Program-made: the position numbers and the translations under genes
Part shown: positions 1 to 5,209 of the stretch, in pieces
Layout of the letters: each line of letters begins with the position of its first letter
How positions within the stretch are numbered: position 1 is the first letter of the stretch
DNA from: Bacteroidota bacterium
Lineage (GTDB): Bacteria; Bacteroidota; Bacteroidia; Cytophagales; Cyclobacteriaceae
Assembly (NCBI GenBank): GCA_024643595.1
Contig: JAHEMS010000294.1
Coordinates: 1 to 5,209 of the forward strand
Direction: 5' to 3'
Length of the DNA stretch: 5,209 bases
Notes under the pieces: generated by a model
What the model was told of the DNA's origin: nothing
Seen by the model: only the letters and a program-made list of their open reading frames with translations
The model's database searches: none

Positions 1-876
1 AATTTTACAATGATACTGTATCTGATCAATCAGTTGCTGCTCATGCTCAACACGCACACCCAAAGCGAAGGGCTTGGCCTCAATCTTAATGTTATACTTA
101 TTCAGCAAATGGAAAATATCGCGAGCTGAATGACCGGTTGCCAAAATAATGGAAATTCCCTTCAATAAATCTCCATTCTGTGTCTTAACACCTGATATCA
201 CCCCGCCTTGAATAATAAAGTCTACCACTTTAGTCTCAAAACGAATCTCCCCCCCTGCCTGAATAATGCTTTCCCGTAATGCTGCCACGAGCTTCGGTAA
301 TTTATTGGTTCCGATATGCGGATGTGCATCAAATAAAATATCCTCATGAGCACCATGTGCAACGAGGATCTCCAAAATGCGCCTTACATCTCCCCGCTTT
401 TTCGAACGCGTATAAAGTTTTCCGTCTGAATAGGTGCCTGCACCGCCTTCGCCAAAACAGTAATTCGATTCAGGATTGACAATGTGTTGTTTATTGATGG
501 CGGCAATATCCCTTCTGCGGCCTTGCACATCCTTACCCCTTTCTAATACAATGGGTTTAATCCCTAACTCGATTAAACGGATGGCTGCAAACAACCCGGC
601 AGGACCTGAACCTACAATGATAACCGGCTCAGCATTGCGAACGTCAGGATATTTTTTTTGATACTTAATTGTAGGAGGAGCTTGCTCCGCAGATGATACT
701 TCTACCAGCACCTTCACCACCACATTTCTTCCTCGGGCGTCAACCGATCTTTTTATCGGATTGAGGATCAGGTTTCCGTTTTCGGGGATATTAAGTTTAG
801 CAGAAAGGGCCTGCTTGAATTGACTTTCATCAAAAGCCTCCTGAGGACTTAGTTGTACTTCCAATATTTTATTCAT
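1..876 (-). CDS. FAD-dependent dehydrogenase, COG2509 family (5' part; gene runs off the left edge)
   Basis: This is the first 292 codons of a predicted cytoplasmic flavoprotein oxidoreductase; the rest lies beyond base 1. Seen: residues 1-80 form an N-terminal extension without a nucleotide motif. A Rossmann-type FAD-binding segment follows, with VIIVGSGPAG ending at residue 94 and the acidic end of the second strand at Glu112 (VLERG). Next come an FGEGGAGTYSDGKL motif at 141-154, HPHIGTNKLP in the middle, and the second FAD signature LATGHSARD ending near residue 253. This order is typical of the COG2509 'uncharacterised FAD-dependent dehydrogenase' family, whose members are roughly 500 residues or more, so a little over half is present. 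The physiological substrate of the family is not known to me. The ATG at 874-876 gives the family-like N terminus MNKILEVQLSPQEAF. The only Shine-Dalgarno-like sequence (AAAGGA) is about 14 bases upstream and lies in a potential hairpin. The gene follows the MORN-protein gene by 66 bases on the same strand, with its own promoter-like element. Family is sure; function is open. Confidence 0.92.
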   Translation of the reverse strand, partial: MNKILEVQLSPQEAFDESQFKQALSAKLNIPENGNLILNPIKRSVDARGRNVVVKVLVEVSSAEQAPPTIKYQKKYPDVRNAEPVIIVGSGPAGLFAAIRLIELGIKPIVLERGKDVQGRRRDIAAINKQHIVNPESNYCFGEGGAGTYSDGKLYTRSKKRGDVRRILEILVAHGAHEDILFDAHPHIGTNKLPKLVAALRESIIQAGGEIRFETKVVDFIIQGGVISGVKTQNGDLLKGISIILATGHSARDIFHLLNKYNIKIEAKPFALGVRVEHEQQLIDQIQYHCKI

Positions 877-878
877 AG

Positions 879-907
879 GAAAGGTATTTATCCTTTCAAT
901 TTGAAAG
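879..907 (-). repeat. Two overlapping inverted repeats in the leader of the flavoprotein gene
   Basis: Two inverted repeats share one arm. The upstream one (893-907) is a perfect 15-base palindrome, CTTTCAA-t-TTGAAAG. The downstream one (879-897) pairs GAAAGG with CCTTTC across a 7-base AT loop and ends two bases before the ATG. Because 893-897 belongs to both, the two foldings exclude each other if transcribed. The palindrome also lies where transcription from the adjacent -7 element would start, so it may instead act as a DNA operator. The symmetry is seen directly; any role is inference. Confidence 0.5.
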
Positions 908-915
908 CAAAAGTA
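908..915 (-). promoter_or_regulatory. Candidate Bacteroidota -7 promoter element for the flavoprotein gene
   Basis: The minus strand reads TACTTTTG, an exact match to the Bacteroidota -7 consensus TAnnTTTG. It is 31 bases upstream of the flavoprotein ATG, giving a predicted start of transcription around 901-904. I do not find a well-spaced TTG/TTTG -33 element, and an 8-base motif with two free positions can occur by chance, so confidence is moderate. If real, it would give the flavoprotein expression independent of the upstream genes. Confidence 0.45.
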
Positions 916-942
916 AGGGAAAAAACAACACCTGCCAGCTAA

Positions 943-2739
943 CTACCGTCTGCCATCAAAAGAAAGAGCATATCCGAAGTTTAAGGCAAAGCGGAAAGCC
1001 TGAGACAACTTATCTTTTTCAACGGATTGGAATGCTTCCGTAAAAATGGGTTCTGTATAAAAATTTCTATAGCCTATGCCATACCCAACATTGGCATCAA
1101 TCGTAAAGCCGTTACCCCGATTATTTTTCATCAGCCGCGTCCCTAACAGAATACCATACTCAGCACGTTGCTCAGAGGCGCTTGCCGTGAACATATTACC
1201 TGGAGCCTGAGGAAAATCAATATTGGTAAAATGGCTCAGGTTAGTAAACCGTATCTCGTGCGCAAAATACCACATACCCATTTTCATCGGATTGTAAAAT
1301 TTCTGTTTTATAGCAATGGCGTAACCCCGTTGGAAAACTTCACCTTTAGCGACGTTAGCATCGGCCGTGTAAAAAGGATTACGGATCGCTTCGAACTCAA
1401 ATTCATGCCCTAATCTCTCTTCATTATAAAATTCAATACCCATTGGCAATAACCCTATAAACGTTGCCAGTGGATTACTTTGAATTATTACCCCTTTATA
1501 TTCGCGGTAACGTGAATCGAAATAGTAGAATCCCTTTCGTGAAGCCTTGGTGACCACCTTCGTTTGCTGCTTTGCTATGGCGTTGATCTCATTGGCGAGA
1601 TTCTTATCACCATCATATACAGGCTTATAATAACCCGTAAGCTTTCCATCCGTCTCATACAATTCCCAGGTGCCTACCCTTAAATCATTTTCGATTATGC
1701 CTTTGGTTTGAAGTGAACCTGATGGATAGTAACCGGTATAGTTGCCTTTGCCTTTTTCAAATTCACACGCTCCTTCCTGCTTGCCATCTTCATAGTAGTA
1801 TTTCCAAAGCCCCTGGTTTTTTCCGTCACGAATAAGTCCTTTGACTTTCAACTTGCCACTGGAATAATATTCGCGGTATTCACCGCTACCACCATTATAG
1901 GTGATCTCACTTTTTAATTTTCCTGCCGGATTGTAAGCACTCCAATATCCATTTTTCTTCCCTCCAACAAATTCTCCTGATGTGCTTATTGTACCATCCT
2001 CGAAAAAGTATTTCCATTGACCAACTTCCTGATCATTTTCATAGTTGCCACTGGAAGAAACCTTTCCGCTGGGGTAATAATTTTTCCATTCTCCTCCTCT
2101 TTTTCCGTTTATATATTCACCTTCAGTTTGCAACACACCATTTTCATCGTAAAAGCGCCAAAGGCCCACACTTCTGGCTCCGGATTTAGGACCTTCGGCA
2201 AATACTTTTCCAGAATGGTAATATTCAGTAAATCGACCATGATCATCGGAATACTCTATCTCTCCTCGTTTGGCTCCATCTTCAAAGTAAGTCAGCCATA
2301 ATCCTTCTCGTTTATTATCTTCATATTCACCGGTTTCTTTCAGTTCACCACTCTCGTAATATACTTTCCAAATCCCAACCCGTTTTTTGTTTTCGATCGT
2401 ACCTTCCATGCTCTTGAACCCACTTTCATAGAAATATTCCCAATGACCATAGTTTGAATTCTGCTTTAGGGTTCCCCTCATTTTCAGGTTGCCACTTTCA
2501 TAGAAGAATTCCCAAGCTCCACTGGTTTCATTATTCAAGAACTGACCTTTGGATTCCATATTTCCGTTGAGGAAGTAGGAAATATACTTTCCGTGAAGAA
2601 CATTCCGGATCGTATCTTTTACCTGATAAATTTCTTTTAGATTTTTCTTCTCCGGATCATGATAGGTATAACGCGTAAAGCCCTGGGCTAAAAGCGCATA
2701 GGGCGTCACTATGATCCAACACATCACAAAATACCTCAT
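943..2739 (-). CDS. Exported MORN-repeat (YwqK-like) protein with a C-terminal beta-barrel-like domain
   Basis: A 598-residue predicted envelope protein of unknown function. Seen: residues 1-19 look like a signal peptide (hydrophobic run ending ALLA, cleavage likely before Gln19). Cys7 precedes the hydrophobic core, so this is not a lipobox. Residues 50-377 are fourteen consecutive MORN_2-type repeats of the form GxWxxYYxSGxLxxxG. A short polar linker follows, then a C-terminal domain of about 200 residues (roughly 400-598) rich in alternating aromatic/polar strands with NPLATFIGLLPMGIEF and a final strand FALNFGYALSF, which resembles a small outer-membrane beta-barrel (possibly DUF3575-like; tentative). 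Family knowledge: MORN_2 proteins are abundant in Bacteroidota and are often auto-labelled 'YwqK family antitoxin' after a Bacillus protein; no toxin partner is visible here. The likely topology is repeats in the periplasm or at the surface, anchored by the barrel (inference). The start at 2739 is the first ATG of the signal peptide; a second Met at residue 6 would shorten it. It follows the dioxygenase gene by 42 bases with no terminator between; an imperfect -7-like TATATTTA lies at 2757-2764. Confidence 0.88.
   Translation of the reverse strand: MRYFVMCWIIVTPYALLAQGFTRYTYHDPEKKNLKEIYQVKDTIRNVLHGKYISYFLNGNMESKGQFLNNETSGAWEFFYESGNLKMRGTLKQNSNYGHWEYFYESGFKSMEGTIENKKRVGIWKVYYESGELKETGEYEDNKREGLWLTYFEDGAKRGEIEYSDDHGRFTEYYHSGKVFAEGPKSGARSVGLWRFYDENGVLQTEGEYINGKRGGEWKNYYPSGKVSSSGNYENDQEVGQWKYFFEDGTISTSGEFVGGKKNGYWSAYNPAGKLKSEITYNGGSGEYREYYSSGKLKVKGLIRDGKNQGLWKYYYEDGKQEGACEFEKGKGNYTGYYPSGSLQTKGIIENDLRVGTWELYETDGKLTGYYKPVYDGDKNLANEINAIAKQQTKVVTKASRKGFYYFDSRYREYKGVIIQSNPLATFIGLLPMGIEFYNEERLGHEFEFEAIRNPFYTADANVAKGEVFQRGYAIAIKQKFYNPMKMGMWYFAHEIRFTNLSHFTNIDFPQAPGNMFTASASEQRAEYGILLGTRLMKNNRGNGFTIDANVGYGIGYRNFYTEPIFTEAFQSVEKDKLSQAFRFALNFGYALSFDGRR
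1609..2592 (-). repeat. Fourteen tandem MORN_2-type repeats inside the envelope-protein gene
   Basis: The array codes for residues 50-377 as exactly ten 24-residue and four 22-residue units with no gaps. The short units are numbers 5, 10, 12 and 14. Every unit that follows a short one (6, 11, 13), and also the first, begins Gly-x-Tyr/Phe, whereas the other ten begin Gly-x-Trp. The array therefore divides into blocks of 5, 5, 2 and 2 units: 2239-2592 and 1885-2238 (354 bases each), then 1747-1884 and 1609-1746 (138 bases each). At the DNA level the units have diverged, so the repeat is mainly visible in the protein. Such repeats usually form extended beta-hairpin solenoids. Confidence 0.88.
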
Positions 2740-2781
2740 GATAGTAGTCTATCAAGTAAATATACTAAATTCAATAAAAAG

Positions 2782-3732
2782 TTATTGTAATGCCTTGATT
2801 ATGGCCGCCTTACCCCATTCTTCCTTCTCCTGATCATTCCATAACTCGGGAAAGAACATAATCTTTTGAAAACGAGGGGGTAGATATTTTTGCCAGTTTG
2901 TTCCCCCGGTTGCTTTGATGTTGTCCGGATCGCGCTGCAAATAACGACCGGCTGATCGCATATGTGCCAATGGCCATAATACGTTGGCCAGTTCATCAAA
3001 CTCACGAAGGCGCTTGATGACCTCATGTGACTCAGGAAAATGCCGTAGATAAATCTTACGCAGGTTGCGGTCACGATATTTCATGCCCGTTTCCTTAAAG
3101 TTCTTCTTATACTTTTCTTCAAATTGTTGAAGGGTCAGTGTCTTTTTCCCAGAGGCCAATTCTGTCGCCCCGCTCCGCCAGTACAAATGCTCTATCTGCT
3201 GTTCAATATCACTATATTCCATCATCGCTTCGCGAAATTCAACATGAACAAGATTGATAAGGTCAGTGCTGCAAATCTCAATAATTCGATATTGCGCTGA
3301 CTGAAATCCAGAAGCTGGTAGCAATGACATTCTGAACTTTAGAAATTGATCTTTCTCCATGCCATCCACCATCACACTGAAGGAATTTTCGAGCATCTGA
3401 AAATACCTGACGATGCGCGTAAGTCGCTCTACAAAAAACTTCTCTTCCAACTTTTCCTTCGCTGCAATTTGTTCGATCTCCCATAATACCAGGTTGAAAT
3501 ATAGTTCTGTTATCTGGTGATAGACGATGAATACTTTTTCATCCGGGAACTGTGTTTTTGGATTTTGTAAACTTAACAATGTGTCCAGGTGAATATAATC
3601 CCAATAGGTGAGGTAATCGGCATGTAGCAATCCATCCAGATAAGAAGAAAGATCCTGCCCCATTACGGCATACTTTTGCTGCAACTTTTTCAGCTGCTCA
3701 AGAAGAACCGGATCGAGCGAAGATTTGTCCAT
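2782..3732 (-). CDS. Tryptophan 2,3-dioxygenase family protein
   Basis: A 316-residue cytoplasmic haem enzyme predicted to open the indole ring of L-tryptophan with O2 to N-formylkynurenine, the first step of the kynurenine pathway. Seen: FIVYHQITELYF with the active-site His72; FLKFR with Phe130 and Arg134, matching the FxxFR that binds the substrate carboxylate; the family signature PASGFQSAQYR at 139-149; WPLAHMR with the probable proximal haem ligand His257; and TGGTNWQKYLPP from Thr275. These correspond, from memory, to His76, Phe140, Arg144, His328 and Thr342 of the human enzyme. The His-to-Thr distance is 18 residues here against 14 in the human enzyme, so the loop is four residues longer; Bacteroidota members seem to share this form. 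The ATG at 3730-3732 is preferred over an in-frame ATG at 3816 because the longer form adds 28 unconserved residues and would overlap the divergent dehydrogenase gene. AGAAG about a dozen bases upstream is a poor ribosome-binding site, as usual in this phylum. It heads the leftward gene group. I withhold a gene symbol because substrate activity of this subfamily is inferred. Confidence 0.92.
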   Translation of the reverse strand: MDKSSLDPVLLEQLKKLQQKYAVMGQDLSSYLDGLLHADYLTYWDYIHLDTLLSLQNPKTQFPDEKVFIVYHQITELYFNLVLWEIEQIAAKEKLEEKFFVERLTRIVRYFQMLENSFSVMVDGMEKDQFLKFRMSLLPASGFQSAQYRIIEICSTDLINLVHVEFREAMMEYSDIEQQIEHLYWRSGATELASGKKTLTLQQFEEKYKKNFKETGMKYRDRNLRKIYLRHFPESHEVIKRLREFDELANVLWPLAHMRSAGRYLQRDPDNIKATGGTNWQKYLPPRFQKIMFFPELWNDQEKEEWGKAAIIKALQ

Positions 3733-3758
3733 AGAATTGTTAATCTTCTGTAAATTTG
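3725..3758 (+). promoter_or_regulatory. Candidate Bacteroidota promoter for the glutaryl-CoA dehydrogenase gene
   Basis: TAAATTTG at 3751-3758 matches the -7 consensus TAnnTTTG exactly, and a TTG at 3725-3727 (within TTTG) stands 23 bases upstream, at the long end of the usual -33 spacing. Transcription would begin near 3763-3766, leaving a leader of about 22-25 bases before the ATG at 3788. The -33 part lies inside the first codons of the divergent dioxygenase gene. Its position also argues against the longer dehydrogenase reading frame from 3725. Confidence 0.55.
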
Positions 3759-3777
3759 CCCATTCATCAAGAATAAC
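3739..3777. repeat. Imperfect inverted repeat in the divergent intergenic region (possible operator)
   Basis: GTTAATCTT at 3739-3747 and AAGAATAAC at 3769-3777 are complementary at 8 of 9 positions; with a one-base bulge the match extends outward by TTG/CAA. Arm centres are 30 bases apart, about three helical turns, so both would face the same side of the DNA. The arms bracket the predicted -7 element at 3751-3758. The minus-strand reading of the right arm also overlaps a near-match to the -7 consensus (TATTCTTG, 3768-3775) facing the dioxygenase gene. AT-rich sequence makes chance symmetry possible. Confidence 0.35.
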
Positions 3778-3787
3778 CAAAATATAT

Positions 3788-5008
3788 ATGTCATCTTCAT
3801 CTGCTGCCGAGTTCAACGCCAGGAAGTCGCTAAAACAGGATCGCTACGAGCAACCTGATTTCTATGGAATTGATGACTTGCTTACCGAAGAACATAAACT
3901 TATCAGAAGCTCCATCCGCGACTTCGTTAAACGTGAAATATCACCATACATTGAAGATTGGGCACAGCATGCTCACTTTCCTTACGAGATGGTGAAGAAA
4001 TTTGGTGACATTGGAGCATTTGGCCCCACTATTCCAACAGCATATGGTGGTGGTGGAATGGATTATATTTCGTACGGAATATTAATGCAGGAGATTGAAC
4101 GTGGTGATTCCGGTATGCGTTCCACCGCATCGGTACAAGGCTCATTGGTCATGTATCCCATCTATAAATTCGGTAGCGAAGAACAACGCAAGAAATATTT
4201 GCCAAAATTAGCCAGCGGTGAGTGGCTCGGCTGCTTTGGATTAACGGAACCTGACCATGGATCGAACCCAAGCGGAATGGTGACCAACTTCAAGGACATG
4301 GGTGATCATTACTTGCTCAATGGCGCTAAGATGTGGATATCCAATTCTCCCCGCGCAGATGTTGCCGTCGTTTGGGCAAAAAACGAAGCCGGAAGAATTC
4401 ATGGTTTAATTGTTGAACGTGGCATGCCTGGCTTCAGCACACCTGAGACTCATGGAAAGTGGTCGCTGCGTGCCAGTGCTACCGGCGAATTGGTATTTGA
4501 CCAGGTTAAGGTTCCAAAAGAAAATCTCTTGCCCGGAAAGAATGGATTAGGAGCGCCTATGATGTGCCTGGATTCTGCACGTTACGGAATCGCGTGGGGC
4601 GCGATTGGTGCGGCAATGGATTGCTATGATTCAGCAAAACGTTATGCGATAGAAAGGATTCAATTCGGCAAGCCCATCGCCTCTTTCCAACTGGTCCAGA
4701 AAAAATTAGCGGAAATGCTTACCGAAATAACAAAAGCTCAACTGCTTAACTGGCGATTAGGTGTGCTGATGAATGAAGGTAAGGCGACTACTCCTCAAAT
4801 TTCGCTGGCCAAAAGAAATAATGTGCACACCGCGTTGGAAATAGCACGAGAAGCAAGACAAATTCATGGCGGTATGGGTATTACAGGAGAATATCCAATT
4901 ATGCGTCATATGATGAATCTCGAATCGGTAGTAACCTATGAAGGAACGCATGACATTCATCTACTGATATTAGGGAACCAGATTACGGGCATACCGGCAT
5001 TTTTTTAA
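3788..5008 (+). CDS. Acyl-CoA dehydrogenase, probable glutaryl-CoA dehydrogenase
   Basis: A complete 406-residue FAD enzyme predicted to oxidise and decarboxylate glutaryl-CoA to crotonyl-CoA and CO2, passing electrons to electron-transfer flavoprotein. This step belongs to lysine and tryptophan breakdown. Seen: helical N-terminal domain (about 33-145), beta domain with the FAD-binding CFGLTEPDHGSNP at 149-161 and WISNS at 183-187, and C-terminal helical domain with ARYGIAWG, RIQFGKPIASFQLVQKKLA and MLTEIT. The catalytic base is Glu385 in TYEGTHDIH, the position used by glutaryl-CoA dehydrogenases. DSGMRSTASVQ carries Arg111, matching the Arg that binds the glutaryl carboxylate, and Glu104 seven residues before it is also kept. 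The human enzyme has Thr in WITNS where this one has Ser. Similarity to human GCDH is strong along the whole length, so the assignment within the acyl-CoA dehydrogenases is good. The start at 3788 is chosen because the longer frame from 3725 would contain the promoter and overlap the dioxygenase start. No Shine-Dalgarno is evident. The TAA stop abuts the ATG of the epimerase gene, which suggests co-transcription. Confidence 0.93.
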   Translation: MSSSSAAEFNARKSLKQDRYEQPDFYGIDDLLTEEHKLIRSSIRDFVKREISPYIEDWAQHAHFPYEMVKKFGDIGAFGPTIPTAYGGGGMDYISYGILMQEIERGDSGMRSTASVQGSLVMYPIYKFGSEEQRKKYLPKLASGEWLGCFGLTEPDHGSNPSGMVTNFKDMGDHYLLNGAKMWISNSPRADVAVVWAKNEAGRIHGLIVERGMPGFSTPETHGKWSLRASATGELVFDQVKVPKENLLPGKNGLGAPMMCLDSARYGIAWGAIGAAMDCYDSAKRYAIERIQFGKPIASFQLVQKKLAEMLTEITKAQLLNWRLGVLMNEGKATTPQISLAKRNNVHTALEIAREARQIHGGMGITGEYPIMRHMMNLESVVTYEGTHDIHLLILGNQITGIPAFF

Positions 5009-5209
5009 ATGAAAATAGTTACCATCATTGGTGCCCGCCCCCAGTTTGTTAAAGCAGCTACCGTTTCGCGAGAATTAAAGAAAGCTGGCATTAATGAATT
5101 GCTTGTTCATACTGGTCAACATTTTGATCACAATATGAGCCAGGTCTTCTTTGATGAGATGGAAATTCCTCACCCCCATTATAACCTGGAAGTGAGTGGT
5201 CTCCATCAT
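5009..5209 (+). CDS. wecB: UDP-N-acetylglucosamine 2-epimerase, non-hydrolysing (5' part; runs off the right edge)
   Basis: The first 67 codons of an enzyme that interconverts UDP-GlcNAc and UDP-ManNAc in the cytoplasm, supplying ManNAc-type sugars for surface polysaccharides. Seen: MKIVTIIGARPQFVKAATVS, the glycine-rich first strand and loop of the GT-B-like fold, at residues 1-20; LLVHTGQHFDHNMSQVFFDE with the conserved HTGQH at 34-38; and the beginning of the next conserved segment (NLEVSGLHH). The usual length is about 360-380 residues, so the catalytic acidic residues and His further along cannot be checked. The ATG follows the TAA of the dehydrogenase directly (TAAATG) and is in the same reading frame, so translation is probably coupled. 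No promoter is seen between the two. The symbol is the general one for the family; the polysaccharide served is unknown. Confidence 0.9.
   Translation, partial: MKIVTIIGARPQFVKAATVSRELKKAGINELLVHTGQHFDHNMSQVFFDEMEIPHPHYNLEVSGLHH

Noticed and set aside
279..661. Plus-strand short open frames opposite the flavoprotein gene
   Set aside because: The minus-strand frame here carries the FAD-binding and family motifs; the short frames show no family resemblance.
1168..2301. Plus-strand open frames across the MORN gene (1168-1413, 1980-2189, 2017-2301)
   Set aside because: They lie opposite a gene with clear domain content, have no recognisable protein features and overlap each other; they are shadows of the repeat coding.
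943..2739. Toxin-antitoxin system suggested by the YwqK-like repeats
   Set aside because: The protein has a signal peptide and a barrel-like domain, and neither neighbour resembles a toxin; the label comes only from repeat similarity.
2740..2781. Separate promoter for the MORN gene (TATATTTA on the minus strand, 2757-2764) and a small TGATAG/CTATCA inverted repeat by its ATG
   Set aside because: The -7 match is imperfect, no spaced -33 element is present, and a six-base dyad in AT-rich DNA is weak evidence.
3725..3787. Upstream in-frame start that would add 21 residues to the acyl-CoA dehydrogenase
   Set aside because: It would overlap the dioxygenase start and contain the exact -7 element; the ATG at 3788 leaves a normal short leader and a family-like N terminus.
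3733..3816. Upstream in-frame start that would lengthen the dioxygenase by 28 residues
   Set aside because: The extra residues do not resemble the family N terminus, and the extension would cover the whole divergent promoter region and the dehydrogenase start.
4985..5008. Terminator after the dehydrogenase, suggested by the seven-T run
   Set aside because: The GC-rich bases before the T run form a direct rather than an inverted repeat, so no stem forms, and the T run codes for the final Phe residues.

Overview
The window looks like a piece of a Bacteroidota chromosome, probably a Cytophagales-type environmental bacterium. The evidence is indirect: two exact copies of the Bacteroidota -7 promoter element (TAnnTTTG) lie in front of genes, leaders lack clear Shine-Dalgarno sequences, and the predicted proteins (a YwqK-like MORN-repeat outer-membrane protein, a Bacteroidota-style tryptophan 2,3-dioxygenase, a COG2509 flavoprotein) are typical of that phylum. 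The species cannot be told from the window.

Layout. Five protein genes fill almost all of it, in two divergent groups that part at 3733-3787. Leftward (minus strand), in transcription order: a tryptophan 2,3-dioxygenase family gene (2782-3732), a 598-residue MORN-repeat protein with a C-terminal beta-barrel-like domain (943-2739), and the first 292 codons of a COG2509 FAD-dependent dehydrogenase (1-876, running off the left edge). Gaps are 42 and 66 bases and I see no terminator, so a leftward operon is possible. The flavoprotein gene also has its own promoter-like element and an unusual leader with overlapping inverted repeats. Rightward (plus strand): a glutaryl-CoA dehydrogenase-like acyl-CoA dehydrogenase (3788-5008), followed with no gap by the first 67 codons of a non-hydrolysing UDP-N-acetylglucosamine 2-epimerase (5009-5209, running off the right edge).

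How they may work together. Tryptophan 2,3-dioxygenase opens the kynurenine pathway, and glutaryl-CoA dehydrogenase acts near the end of complete tryptophan (and lysine) breakdown. Their divergent placement over a 55-base region that holds a promoter and an imperfect dyad suggests co-regulation; this is inference. The MORN protein is probably an envelope protein and the epimerase serves surface-polysaccharide synthesis. Neither has an obvious link to amino-acid breakdown.

No RNA genes, mobile elements, CRISPR arrays or gene remnants were found, and no stretch over 300 bases lacks a gene. I do not see a clearly new multi-gene system. The most unusual features are the strictly patterned MORN repeat array (blocks of 5, 5, 2 and 2 repeats) joined to a barrel-like domain, and the leader of the flavoprotein gene.
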